From contig CAWAFE010000053.1 in the NCBI GenBank assembly GCA_963781215.1, forward strand, positions 1 to 64,000: DNA of 64,000 nt. The letters run 5' to 3'. The position numbers and the translations under genes were made by a program. How positions within the stretch are numbered: position 1 is the stretch's first letter; each line of letters starts with the position of its first letter. The notes beneath the pieces were generated by a model. The model did not search any database. It was not told the DNA's origin and saw nothing but the letters and a program-made list of their open reading frames with translations. Of the stretch, positions 38,525-47,748 are shown piece by piece. This stretch comes from AP-15 sp963781215. Its GTDB lineage: Bacteria; Pseudomonadota; Alphaproteobacteria; ATCC43930; CGMCC-115725.

Positions 38525-39280
38525 TCAGATCGCGGTATAACCGCCGTCGACCAGGAGGTCGCTGCCGGTGACGAAGCTCGCCGCGTCGCTGGCGAGAAAC
38601 ACCGCCGCCTGGGCCAGCTCTTCCGGCCGGCCCAACCGCTGGGTCAAGTGCTTGACGCCCAGCTTTTCGCGCGCTTCGGCAAAGGAACCGTAGCGTTTCA
38701 GCGTCCGTTGGGTTTCGACCGCGCCGGGCGAAAGGGCGTTTGCCCGGATGTTCTGCGCCGCATGATCGATCGCGATCACCTTGGCGAGCTGGATCAGCGC
38801 GCCCTTGGTCGCGCAATAGGCGGCGCGCCCGGCGCTGCCGACCCGGCCGAGCTGCGAGGCGATGAAGATGATCGAGCCGCCGCCGCCCTGGATCATATAG
38901 GGGATCGTGGCCTTGCTAAGCAGGAAGGCCCCGGTCAGGTTGATGTCGACGACCATCTGCCATTCGGCGAGCGGCGTATCGACGACGGTGCCCCCGGGAT
39001 CGTGCGGTGCAGCGCCGCTGACTAGGATGTCGAGCCGCCCCAGCGCGTCGTGTGCCGCCGCAGCGGCGGCGGCGACCTCGGCCTGGTCGGCGACGTTGCA
39101 ACTTTTCGCGATGCTTTTGCCGCCGGCCGCACCGACGAGCCGGGCGGTCTCCCCGGCGCTCGCGGCATCGATGTCGGCGCAGGCGACCGATGCGCCGGCC
39201 TCGGCGAAGGCCACCGCGATCGCGCGGCAGATCCCGCCGCCGGCGCCGGTGATCAGAGCCGCCTTGCCCGAGAGATCCAT
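38525..39280 (-). CDS. SDR family oxidoreductase (1)
   Basis: A 251-residue classical short-chain dehydrogenase. The cofactor motif is TGAGGGICRAIA (usual TGxxxGxG), CADID at the end of the second strand suggests NAD preference, and the active-site YCATK (YxxxK) is present with the Ser in FIASQLG upstream. The C-terminus GSDLLVDGGYTAI is typical. It is the last gene of a leftward group: ABC permeases, ATPase, SDR 2, SDR 1. A sugar-alcohol or aldonate dehydrogenase role is inferred from the transporter context. Start 39280 chosen at MDLSGKAALITG. Confidence 0.92.
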   Translation of the reverse strand: MDLSGKAALITGAGGGICRAIAVAFAEAGASVACADIDAASAGETARLVGAAGGKSIAKSCNVADQAEVAAAAAAAHDALGRLDILVSGAAPHDPGGTVVDTPLAEWQMVVDINLTGAFLLSKATIPYMIQGGGGSIIFIASQLGRVGSAGRAAYCATKGALIQLAKVIAIDHAAQNIRANALSPGAVETQRTLKRYGSFAEAREKLGVKHLTQRLGRPEELAQAAVFLASDAASFVTGSDLLVDGGYTAI

Positions 39281-39312
39281 CCGAAGCGCCCCCCGCCTCA
39301 CAACATGCCGCC

Positions 39313-40071
39313 TCACAACATGACGGTGCCGCCGTCGACCGCGATGGTCTGCCCGGTGACGAAGCCGCTCGCGTCCGACAACAGCCACGCCATCGTGCCG
39401 GTCAGGTCGGCCGGCACCAGGTTGCGCTGGATCGTCTGACCGGCTTTGATCGTCAGCAAGGCGCGGTCGAGCCGATCGCCGAAGAACTCGCTGGTGCCCT
39501 CGGTGAGCACCGCGCTCGGCGCCAGCGCATTGACCCGGATGCGGTCGCGCCCGAGTTCGCGCGCCAGACCCCGGGTGATGCCGATGACCGCGGCCTTCGA
39601 GGCGGTGTAGTGAAGGCCGTAGGGCATGCCATAGGTTGCCGCCAGCGAGGCGATGTTGACGATGCTGCCGCCGCCCGCCTGCCGCATCGCCGGAACTGCC
39701 GCCTTGCAGCAATTCCAGATGCCCTTGACGTTGACCGCCATGCAGGCGTCCCACTCCGCTTCGGCGATCGCGTCGAACCGGCCGCCATGCAGCGCGCCGT
39801 AGAGCGCGGCGTTGTTGATCAGCCCGTCGAGCCGGCCGAACGCCTCCACTCCAGCCTCGACCATGGCCGTCGCCGAGGCGGGGTCGGTGACGTCGAGGGT
39901 AACGGCGACGCCCCTGCCGCCGGCTGCGGCGACGAGATCGAGGGTCGCAGCGCAGTCATTGATGTCGCCGACGACGACATTTGCCCCCGCGGCAGAGAGG
40001 TGCCTGGCAAACTCCTGTCCCAGGCCGCGTGCCGCACCGGTGACGGCGACGACCTTGCCGCCGAGAGCCAT
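39313..40071 (-). CDS. SDR family oxidoreductase (2)
   Basis: A 252-residue short-chain dehydrogenase. It has TGAARGLGQEFA at the nucleotide site, VVGDIND, NNAALYG, the Ser in VNIASLAATYG, the YTASK active-site motif and the C-terminal FVTGQTIAVDGGTVML. It lies 7 bp after the ABC ATPase gene and 32 bp before SDR 1. The two SDRs are only moderately alike, so they probably oxidise different intermediates or act in sequence on the transported compound. Confidence 0.93.
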   Translation of the reverse strand: MALGGKVVAVTGAARGLGQEFARHLSAAGANVVVGDINDCAATLDLVAAAGGRGVAVTLDVTDPASATAMVEAGVEAFGRLDGLINNAALYGALHGGRFDAIAEAEWDACMAVNVKGIWNCCKAAVPAMRQAGGGSIVNIASLAATYGMPYGLHYTASKAAVIGITRGLARELGRDRIRVNALAPSAVLTEGTSEFFGDRLDRALLTIKAGQTIQRNLVPADLTGTMAWLLSDASGFVTGQTIAVDGGTVML

Positions 40072-40078
40072 CGCGCGG

Positions 40079-41176
40079 TCAGATCACCTGCTCGGTGCGA
40101 GGGTCGATCAGGTGCATCTGGTTGAGGTCGGCGATCAGGTGCATCGACTCGCCGGCGGTGCCGGCGGCCGCCGGATCGACGCGACCGCAAACCTCGGTCC
40201 CGTCGACGAGGAAGTAGACCATCGTCTCCATGCCCATCGGCTCGACCACGTCGAGGCGCACATCGAACCCGGCCATACCCGGCTTCGTCTCGGCGCGCGC
40301 CTCGGTGATGTGCTCCGGGCGCAGGCCGAAGGTCAGCTCGCTGCCGATGCGCGGGCGGTAGCGCGCCTCGTGCGACGCCGGAACCGGGAACGAGAGCCAG
40401 TCCGAAAGCCGAACGGTCAGTCCGCTGCCGTTCTGGACCAGCCGGCACGGCAGCAAATTCATCGTCGGCGAACCGATAAAGGCGGCGACGAACTGGGTTT
40501 TCGGCGTGTGGTAGACCGCGTGCGGGGTGCCGATCTGGTCGATCCGTCCGGCGTTCATGATGACGACGCGGTCGGCGAGGGTCATCGCCTCGACCTGATC
40601 GTGAGTGACGTAGATCGTCGTCGTCGTGACCTTCTGATGGATCTTCTTGATCTCGGTGCGCATTTGCACGCGCAATTTGGCGTCGAGGTTGGAGAGCGGC
40701 TCGTCGAACAGGAAGACCTTGGGGTTGCGGACGATCGCCCGACCCATTGCGACGCGCTGGCGCTGCCCGCCCGAAAGCTGCTTCGGGCGGCGGCCCAACA
40801 GCTCGGTGATGTCGAGAATGCGGGCGGCGGCCTGGACGCGGTCGTTGATCTCGGGCTTTGGGAACTTCTTCAGCCGCAGGCCGAAGGACATGTTCTCGAA
40901 CACCGTCATGTGCGGGTAGAGAGCGTAGTTCTGGAACACCATCGCGATGTCCCGGTCCTTTGGCGGCACGTCGTTGACCAGCTGGTCGCCGATATAGATC
41001 TCGCCCGAGGTCGCCTCCTCGAGCCCGGCGATCATGCGCAAGGTCGTGCTCTTGCCGCACCCGGATGGGCCAACCAGCACGATGAACTCGCGGTCGGCGA
41101 TGTCGAGGTCGATGCCCTGGACCGCCGGGGTCTTGTCGAAGGTCTTGACGATGTTGCGGAGCGCCACCTGCGCCAT
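40079..41176 (-). CDS. CUT1 sugar ABC transporter ATP-binding protein (UgpC/MalK type)
   Basis: A 365-residue ATPase. Walker A is GPSGCGKST, the signature LSGGQRQRVAMGRAI, Walker B VFLFDEPLSNLDAKLR, and the switch His lies in YVTHDQVEAMTLADR. A C-terminal TOBE/regulatory domain of about 120 residues (FGLRPEHI) marks it as the MalK/UgpC type shared by CUT1 importers. Start 41176 gives MAQVALRNIVKTFDK. It is downstream of two permease genes with short gaps and energises them. It is followed by two SDR genes. Confidence 0.95.
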   Translation of the reverse strand: MAQVALRNIVKTFDKTPAVQGIDLDIADREFIVLVGPSGCGKSTTLRMIAGLEEATSGEIYIGDQLVNDVPPKDRDIAMVFQNYALYPHMTVFENMSFGLRLKKFPKPEINDRVQAAARILDITELLGRRPKQLSGGQRQRVAMGRAIVRNPKVFLFDEPLSNLDAKLRVQMRTEIKKIHQKVTTTTIYVTHDQVEAMTLADRVVIMNAGRIDQIGTPHAVYHTPKTQFVAAFIGSPTMNLLPCRLVQNGSGLTVRLSDWLSFPVPASHEARYRPRIGSELTFGLRPEHITEARAETKPGMAGFDVRLDVVEPMGMETMVYFLVDGTEVCGRVDPAAAGTAGESMHLIADLNQMHLIDPRTEQVI

Positions 41177-41181
41177 GCTCG

Positions 41182-42102
41182 TTACCCTTTCGTCGCGCCG
41201 GCGGTCAGGCCGGAGATGTAATAGTCCATCAGGAAGGCATAGATGATCAACGGTGGCGCCGCGCCGAGCAACGCGCCCGTCATGATCTGCCCCCACGCAT
41301 AGACGTCACCACGGATCAACGTGGTGACGATGCCGACCGGCAGCACCAGCTGGTCGGCCGAGGTCGTAAACGCAAGCGGGTAGAGGAAATTCGCCCATGA
41401 GACGGTGAAGGTGAAGATCATCGCCGCGATGATCCCCGGGATCGCGACCGGGATAAAGATGCGGGTCAGCATCTGGATATAGCCGGCGCCGTCGATCAGC
41501 GCCGCCTCGTCAAGCTCCTTGGGGATGCTGGAGAAATAGCCGATCATCAGCCAGGTGGCGAACGGCACCGTCAAAGTCGGATAGAGGATGATCAGCACCC
41601 ACCAGTGGTTGATCAGCTCGATCCCGGTCTTGTCGTGGATGAAGGCGAAGGTCTTGAAGAGCGGGATGAACAGCAACGATTCCGGGATCAGGTAGGTCAG
41701 GAACACGCCGGTCGCCAACGTCGCCGATCCCCAGAACCGCATTCGCGCCAAGGCGAAGGCGGCGAAGATGCTGACCACCATCGTGATCGACACGACGCAG
41801 ACCGACACCAGGGCCGAGTTGCGGAAGAAGATCAGGAACTGGTTCTGCGACAACAGCTCGATGTAGTTCGACAGGGTCGGGTGATATACCCACCACGGGT
41901 TCGTCGCGGCCGAGATCTCGGCGCTCGATTTGAGCGACGTGATCAGCATGTAAATGGGCGGCGTCAAAAAGAAGATCACGAACACGATCAGGAAGAAATA
42001 CGACCAGAACAGCGCCCTGCGCCGGCCGCGCGAGATGCTCCCGTAGCGGATGCGTCCAATCCGGCCGCGCGCCGCTTCTGCCGTTGCCGTCGTCATGGTC
42101 AT
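41182..42102 (-). CDS. Carbohydrate ABC transporter permease (MalG/UgpE type)
   Basis: A 306-residue membrane protein with about six transmembrane segments, beginning FFLIVFVIFFLTPPIYMLI. The permease EAA motif, which contacts the ATPase, is EAALIDGAGYIQMLTRIFIP. The final LMDYYISGLTAGATKG is typical of CUT1 MalG-type subunits. It overlaps the end of the upstream permease gene by 4 bp and ends 5 bp before the ATPase start. Confidence 0.95.
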   Translation of the reverse strand: MTMTTATAEAARGRIGRIRYGSISRGRRRALFWSYFFLIVFVIFFLTPPIYMLITSLKSSAEISAATNPWWVYHPTLSNYIELLSQNQFLIFFRNSALVSVCVVSITMVVSIFAAFALARMRFWGSATLATGVFLTYLIPESLLFIPLFKTFAFIHDKTGIELINHWWVLIILYPTLTVPFATWLMIGYFSSIPKELDEAALIDGAGYIQMLTRIFIPVAIPGIIAAMIFTFTVSWANFLYPLAFTTSADQLVLPVGIVTTLIRGDVYAWGQIMTGALLGAAPPLIIYAFLMDYYISGLTAGATKG

Positions 42103-43028
42103 GCCTCGTTGCCGCGGCGGCGCACGTTGCGCAGGATAAAGAACGCCGCGACCGCGAGGATCGGGGCCATGAACAGCGACACCGAGGCGCCGAGCGGAAT
42201 GTCGTTGCCCCAGATCGCCAAGGTGAATGCCCAGGTGGCAAAGACGTGAGTTTGGTCGACCGGACCGCCATTGGTCAGGATCTTGACGATGTCGAAATTG
42301 GCGAAGGTGACGATAAGCGAAAACAAAGCGGTGATCTGGATGATGTTAGCCATCATCGGTAGGTTGATGTACCAGATCTTCTGTAGCCAATTCGCGCCGT
42401 CGATCGCCGCCGCCTCGTGCAGTTGCTCGGGCACCGATTTGAGCGCCGCCAGATACATGATCATGAAGAACGGCGAGCCGACCCAAACATTGACCAGGAT
42501 CACGCAGAACCGCGCCCAGTAGGGATTGCCGAGCCAAGCCACCTGCGGGATGCCGAGATGGGCGAAGACCCAGTTGAAGGCGCTGTAGGACGGGTCGAAC
42601 AGCCACAGCCAGGCGAGCGTGCTCATCGCCGGCGGGATGACCCAAGGGATCAGTAGCATTCCCCGCCATTTGCGCTGGCCTTTGGACGGCAGGTTGTGGA
42701 CGAAATGGGCGACGACAAAGCCGACGACCGCCTTGAAGATGACCGCGGTCACCGCGAACATCAGCGACTGCTCGACCACCATCCAGAACGTGTTGCGCCT
42801 GAACAGGAACGCAAAGTTTCCCAAGCCGACGAAATGCTGCATCGACTTGTTGAGGGTGGCGAGGTGGATCGAGTAGAGCGCCGGGTAGATCACCAGGCAG
42901 GCGACGATCAGGATCAACGGCAACGCCATGAAGAACGCGATCGTCGACTTGCGGCGCGCGAACTTCTTCAAGGTCAGCCCCTGGCCAGCCGCCGGTATGC
43001 GGAGATCGCGGGCTACGACATCGGCCAT
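42099..43028 (-). CDS. Carbohydrate ABC transporter permease (MalF/UgpA type)
   Basis: A 309-residue membrane protein with six predicted transmembrane segments, the first being STIAFFMALPLILIVACLVI. Its EAA loop is EAAAIDGANWLQKIWYINLP. It is the first gene of the leftward transporter operon. A solute-binding protein gene normally comes first in such operons; none is found here or anywhere else in the window, so the substrate cannot be suggested and the binding protein must be elsewhere. Confidence 0.95.
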   Translation of the reverse strand: MADVVARDLRIPAAGQGLTLKKFARRKSTIAFFMALPLILIVACLVIYPALYSIHLATLNKSMQHFVGLGNFAFLFRRNTFWMVVEQSLMFAVTAVIFKAVVGFVVAHFVHNLPSKGQRKWRGMLLIPWVIPPAMSTLAWLWLFDPSYSAFNWVFAHLGIPQVAWLGNPYWARFCVILVNVWVGSPFFMIMYLAALKSVPEQLHEAAAIDGANWLQKIWYINLPMMANIIQITALFSLIVTFANFDIVKILTNGGPVDQTHVFATWAFTLAIWGNDIPLGASVSLFMAPILAVAAFFILRNVRRRGNEA

Positions 43029-43332
43029 CCTAAGCTCCTTGATCCGACGCCGGAGGGCTCGCCGCCGTCGCCGATAGCTGGTCGGTAGTTTTCGTTCACT
43101 TTACCGCGGCGGCCAAAACCGCCATGTCACATCTGCGTGAGAGACCTGGCGCCGGTAGGCCGGGCGGGCCAGCAACGCGTCGCGGCATTCTCTACCATGG
43201 TCCGGATCGTGCGACACGCTCATTTCCCTCGGCCTCGGGGATGGGGACGGTGCCTACCGTCGGCCCCAACCTTAATTATACCTTAACGTCAAGCTGCGCA
43301 CATTGTAGCGCAGCCATGCGAAATTGTGCCAA
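43029..43332. other. Intergenic region upstream of the ABC operon
   Basis: A 304-bp gap between the ClC stop and the MalF-type start. No gene is seen. It includes an AT-rich patch (43270-43295) and an inverted repeat, described separately. Confidence 0.6.
43246..43280 (-). promoter_or_regulatory. Possible -10 box with adjacent inverted repeat
   Basis: On the minus strand TATAAT lies at 43280-43275, in the most AT-rich part of the gap before the ABC transporter operon. Just downstream is a perfect inverted repeat, GACGGT-GCCT-ACCGTC (43246-43261), in an operator-like position. No good -35 was found at 17 bp, and the leader to the first gene would be about 240 nt. Confidence 0.3.
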
Positions 43333-45172
43333 CTAATTTTGTCGCTCGGCGCCGGGGGATGGTGCCTCGCCTGCCGCCGGGCTGAAGATTCCGGCGTCGT
43401 CGGCAAGGGCGCCGCGGTGGCGCTCAAGCTCGTGGGCGTAGCGGCGCAGCGCATAGGCTTCGCTCAGATAGCCCAAGATGCGACGACCCTCGGTGTTGTC
43501 GATGACCGGCAGCGTCTCCTGCGCCGCCTGGCTGAAGCGGTCGAGAGCGGTGCGCAGGTCGTCCCCCGGCAGCAGGAACGAGGCCGGCTCCGAGACAAGG
43601 CTGCCGATGGTCTCGGCCCCGCCCGCGCTCGACCGCCCGCTCGCCTCGGCGGGATCGATGATGCCGCTGAGCCGGCCCTCGCCGTCGACGACGAAGACCT
43701 GCTTGGTGCTGCCCGCCGGAAACCGCCGGCGCAGCTCGCCGAGCGGCAGGTCGGCGGCGATCACCGCTGGGTCGCGGCGCATCATCGGGCCAATCAAAAG
43801 CTCGTTGATCCAACCGACATCCTCGGGGCTTTGGATCGTCAGACCGCGCAAATGAAAGCGCCAAGTGGCGAAGGAGTAGCCGAACCAATGCCGCACCGCG
43901 ATCGCCGCGGTGACGACCCCGACCATGACCCCGATGGTCGCGGCGAAATCGCCCGTCGTCTCGAGGACGATCATGATCATCGTCATCGGCGCACCGACGA
44001 TCGCGGCGGCGACCGCCCCCATGCCGACCAGCGTGTAGGCGAGCGGGTCGACGCCGACATGGGGCCAGAGCCGCACCAGCGCCGCGCCGATCAGGCTGCC
44101 GAACAGCGCGCCGATAAACAGCGAGGTGCTGAACAGCCCGCCGCGAAAGCCCGAGCCGATCGATACCGCCGAGGCGACGATCTTGGCGAGGATGAGGCCG
44201 GCGAGAAACGGCAGATCGAAGCCTGCATGCAGCTCGCGCAGGATGCCGCCGTGGCCGCTGCCGAGGATCTGCGGGAAAGGGAGCGCGATGACCCCGATCA
44301 AGACCCCGCCCAGCGCCGGGCGCGCCCAACGCGGCACCGCCCGTGCGCGGAACAGCCGCTCGGTCGAGGTCACCCCCTTCATGACCACGATACCGAGCCC
44401 GGCCGAGGCGAGGCCCACGCCGAAAAAGGCGAGGTAGTCGGGTGCCGAGATCGTGACTTCGTGCCAGACCACGAAAATTGGGCTCGACTCGCCGAAGGCG
44501 CGGACCACCAGCGTGCCGGTCAGCGCCGCCACCCCGACCGGCGCCAACGCGCCCAGCGTATAGCTGCCGATGATCAATTCGAAGGCATAGAAGGCGCCCG
44601 TCAGAGGGGCGTTAAAGGCCGCCGCGATCGCCCCGGCGGCGCCGCAGCCGACCAGCGTGCGGACATCGTCGCGGCGCAGGCCCGTGCCGCGGCCGATTCG
44701 CGAGGCGACCGCGGCGCCGAACTGGGTGTAGGCCGCCTCGAGCCCGACCGAGGCGCCGAACCCGCCGGAGAGCACGGTCACCCAGACCAGCCCCAGGCTG
44801 TCCCCGACCGACATCCGGCCGCCGAAGAGCGCGTTCGCCTCGATCGCGTCGACGACCTCGCGCGGGCGCCAGCGGCGCAGCATGGCGGAGGTGAGGCCGA
44901 CCAGGAGGCCGCCCAGCACCGGCATCGACAGCAGGCGAAGCGGCGACAGCGCGGCGGCGTCGCTCAGATGCCCGGTCGGCGACGACACCAAAGGCGAAGA
45001 GGCGAATGAGCGCCAGCAGCCAGTCCATCACGATGACGCCGAGGCCCGCGGCGACGCCGGCGGCGAGCGCGAGCGCGAGCAGGAAAAGCTCGCTGTCGCG
45101 CAGCCGGGTCTCGGCCCGCCTGATATCGGCGGTGTTTTCTTCCTCCTCGCGCGCGGGTGCGATCTCAGCCAC
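43333..45172 (-). CDS. ClC-family chloride channel/antiporter with CBS domains (frameshifted)
   Basis: About 612 residues. The membrane part has the ClC selectivity regions: SGGFGASVGLEAAYTQFG, whose Glu aligns with the gating glutamate of the GREGP motif, GSGHGGI, and GSGFRGGLFSTSLFIGALFG. The C-terminal half carries two CBS domains (IGPMMRRDPAVI; TLPVIDNTEGRRILGYLSE). The usual GREGP is replaced by GLEAA, as in a distinct bacterial ClC subgroup. The frame breaks near 44988: the N-terminal 60 residues (MDWLLALIRLFAF) are one frame away from the rest. Same strand as the multicopper oxidase gene, which lies 129 bp upstream; no close coupling. Confidence 0.92.
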
Positions 45173-45301
45173 GGTCCGAGCGATTAGGTGACCCGGGGGC
45201 GGCTGGCAAGCGCCGTGGCCGCAAGGACGGCCCTGCGGTGGTGTTGCCTGTCGGCGCTGCCGGTGGCGCGGGGTGCGGCTCGGCCCGCGCCGGATGATGC
45301 A

Positions 45302-46714
45302 TCAGACGTAGCGGATCGTCGCGAACATGCCCGCTTCCATATGGTAGAGCATATGGCAGTGGTAGGCCCACAGCCCCGGGTTGTCGGCGTCGAAGGCGGC
45401 GACGACGCGCCGGCCGGGCGGCACCAGGACCGTGTCGCGCAGCGCGCCCGAAAAACGCCTGCCGTCGATCTCGACGATCTGGAAGCGATGCCCGTGCAGG
45501 TGCATCGGATGCGGCATCATGGTCCGGTTGACCATGACCAGCTCGACCCGCTCGCCTGATTTGACCGGCAGCGGCGGCGTCTCTTTGCTCCATACGACAT
45601 TATTGAGCGACCAGACATACCCCGCCATCTCGCCGGTCAAGTCGATCTGATGGACGCGGTTCGCCTGGCGCGGCTTCAGCGGCTCGGCGGCGCGCAGGCC
45701 GCGCTCCAGCTCCAAGGTCAGGGCCGGGGACGGGGCGTCGGCCTGCCCCGAGAGGCGTACAACCGCGGCGGAGCCGGCGGCGAGCACGATGCCGGTGCGG
45801 TTGCGCTCGCCCGCGACCGTGGCGAGCACCGGGTAGGCTCGCGGCCCAGGCGGGATGCGCAGCCGAAGATCGAGGCGCTGGGCCACCGCGATCGGGAAAC
45901 GGCGGCCCCGGATCGGCGCCACCATCGAGCCGTCGACCGCGATCAGCTCGCCGTCGAGCCGGCCGAGATCGACATGGAAATTGCTCATCGAGGAACTGTT
46001 GATCAGGCGCAGCAGCACCTCCGTGCCGGGCTCGACCCTGACGACCTCGGGGTCGGCGAGGGTGCGCTCGTTGGCCAGAAACGCGTCGTAGGTCACATCG
46101 TTCAAATCCGGCGCCGCGGCCTTGCCGGGCTTGCCCATGCCCGCCATCCCGGGCATCGCCGCGCCCGTCTCGGGCATCGCGGGCTTCTTCTTTAAAGCAG
46201 CGAAGATTTCGTCGGGCGGGGTAAAGCTGAAATCGCCGAGCATCACGACGACCTCCTGTCCGCCGGGCCGGTCGCGCCGGTCGCGGATGATCAGCGGCGC
46301 GTCGAGCAGCAGCTGCTCCTGCAAGCCCTGGTGCGAGTGCATCCAGAAGGTGCCGCCGTAGCGCAGCGGGAAGTCGTATTCGGCGCTGCCGCCGGTCGGG
46401 ATCGCCGGTGCCGAGATGCCGGGTACGCCATCCTGCTGCCATGGCGGGGCCAAGCCGTGCCAGTGTATCAGGCTCGGCTCGCCGAGCTGGTTTTCGACGC
46501 GGACGCGAAAATTCTTGCCGATCTCGGTCGTGAGGCCCTGGGCGCCATCCGGCTGAAGGATGCCGAATACCGAGGCGGGCTTGCCGTTGACCTCGATCGT
46601 GCGGCGCTGCAGCCGAAGGACCGTGGCGGGCTCGGCCTGCGCACGGGCCGGGGCGGCTGGGCGAACCGCGGCCGCCGCCAGGGCGGAGATCAGCACGGCG
46701 CGGCGTGACGGCAT
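45302..46714 (-). CDS. Multicopper oxidase (Tat-exported, CueO/laccase-like)
   Basis: A 470-residue periplasmic oxidase. The N-terminus SRRAVLISALAAAAV followed by ARAQ is a Tat-type signal. Copper ligands are complete: HWHGLAP, WMHSHQG, HPMHLHGH and HCHMLYHMEAGM, which contains the type 1 Cys and axial Met. A Met-rich insertion (AMPETGAAMPGMAGMG) in the middle may bind extra copper, as Met-rich segments do in copper-homeostasis oxidases. It oxidises phenols or cuprous ion with reduction of oxygen. It sits between the ClC and universal stress protein genes, all leftward. Confidence 0.95.
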   Translation of the reverse strand: MPSRRAVLISALAAAAVRPAAPARAQAEPATVLRLQRRTIEVNGKPASVFGILQPDGAQGLTTEIGKNFRVRVENQLGEPSLIHWHGLAPPWQQDGVPGISAPAIPTGGSAEYDFPLRYGGTFWMHSHQGLQEQLLLDAPLIIRDRRDRPGGQEVVVMLGDFSFTPPDEIFAALKKKPAMPETGAAMPGMAGMGKPGKAAAPDLNDVTYDAFLANERTLADPEVVRVEPGTEVLLRLINSSSMSNFHVDLGRLDGELIAVDGSMVAPIRGRRFPIAVAQRLDLRLRIPPGPRAYPVLATVAGERNRTGIVLAAGSAAVVRLSGQADAPSPALTLELERGLRAAEPLKPRQANRVHQIDLTGEMAGYVWSLNNVVWSKETPPLPVKSGERVELVMVNRTMMPHPMHLHGHRFQIVEIDGRRFSGALRDTVLVPPGRRVVAAFDADNPGLWAYHCHMLYHMEAGMFATIRYV

Positions 46715-46752
46715 GGTGGCTTCTCAGCGAGTTGCCGGGATCGGGGCGCTGC

Positions 46753-47640
46753 TCAGTGCGACAACAGAACCGGAACCGTCATGTGCTCCAACAGATCCCG
46801 GCTGACCCCGCCGACCAGCGCCTCGCGCAGCTGCGAGTGGTGATAGGCGCCGGCGACGATCAGGTCGACGGCAAGATCGGCGGCGCGGGACAGCAGGATG
46901 TCCGAAATCGCGATGTCGCCGCGCAGGGTTTCCTCGATCCTCGCCCCGATCCCGTGGTGCCGCAGATGGCCGACGATCCGCTCGAGCGAGGCCTTGTGCC
47001 TTTCGATCTCCGCCCGATGCGCCGCGACGAACATCACGGTAACCGCTTTCGCGCCGGCGATGAGCGGCAAGGCATCGTTCAAGGCCCGGGCCGCCTCGCG
47101 GGTGCCGTCCCAGGCGATGAGCACCCGCTCGCCGGCGCTCTGGAAATTGCCGGCATAGGGGACGACGAGGACCGGCCGGCCGGCGGCGACGACCATATCC
47201 TGCGGCGGCAGCGCGCCGCTTGTCGACAGATCGGGCGAGAGCTGGCCGAGGATCGTCAGGTCGGCCGATTTTGCCAACTCGATCACCACCGCCTTGTCCG
47301 CGGCGTCGTAAAGGTGCCATTCGCCATCGAGGCCGTGCTGCGCCAGCTCGGCGCGAAAGCGCAGCTCGACACCCTCCTCCAGCGCGGCCTCCCCAGGCTC
47401 GTGCGAGGTCGCCGAGCCGCCACGGCTCAGCCCTTCGGCGACGGCGCCGATCAATCCGTCGCTCGGGATCGGCGGGAGGCCGGCGAGGCCGGGTTCAGCC
47501 GGCGCGTGGCGCTCCAACGGCAGGCCATAGGCAGCAGCGAGATGCGCCTTGCCGGCACGCGCGAGGTTGAATGCAAGATTGAGGCGAATTTCGCCGGCCG
47601 TGGTCGGATCGACGCAGACCAGCAGATCTCGAAACGCCAT
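46753..47640 (-). CDS. Universal stress protein with two UspA domains
   Basis: A 295-residue tandem UspA protein. The first domain starts FRDLLVCVDPTTAGEIRLNLA; the second starts VLIAWDGTREAARALNDALP and ends GAYHHSQLREALVGGVSRDL, a variant of the ATP-binding GxxGx9G loop, then HMTVPVLLSH. Domain two thus looks able to bind ATP, domain one less so. It lies 38 bp upstream of the multicopper oxidase gene, same strand, and may be co-transcribed in a stress response. An upstream gap of 108 bp could hold its promoter. Confidence 0.92.
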   Translation of the reverse strand: MAFRDLLVCVDPTTAGEIRLNLAFNLARAGKAHLAAAYGLPLERHAPAEPGLAGLPPIPSDGLIGAVAEGLSRGGSATSHEPGEAALEEGVELRFRAELAQHGLDGEWHLYDAADKAVVIELAKSADLTILGQLSPDLSTSGALPPQDMVVAAGRPVLVVPYAGNFQSAGERVLIAWDGTREAARALNDALPLIAGAKAVTVMFVAAHRAEIERHKASLERIVGHLRHHGIGARIEETLRGDIAISDILLSRAADLAVDLIVAGAYHHSQLREALVGGVSRDLLEHMTVPVLLSH

Positions 47641-47748
47641 TCCCGCCTCCCTTTTCTCGAACCATGGAGCCCGAGTCGAAATACCAGACCCTTATTCGAT
47701 TTCGGTGGGGTCGGGAAGATTTGTCCACAACGTAAGCCCGGGCGGGGG

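Noticed and set aside
43324..45009. 561-codon plus-strand frame over the ClC gene
   Set aside because: Low-complexity Arg/Glu/Asp-rich translation, antisense to a clear ClC protein.
46753..47640. Grouping the stress protein, multicopper oxidase and ClC gene as a dedicated system
   Set aside because: They share a strand and modest gaps, but each is common alone and no further link is visible.
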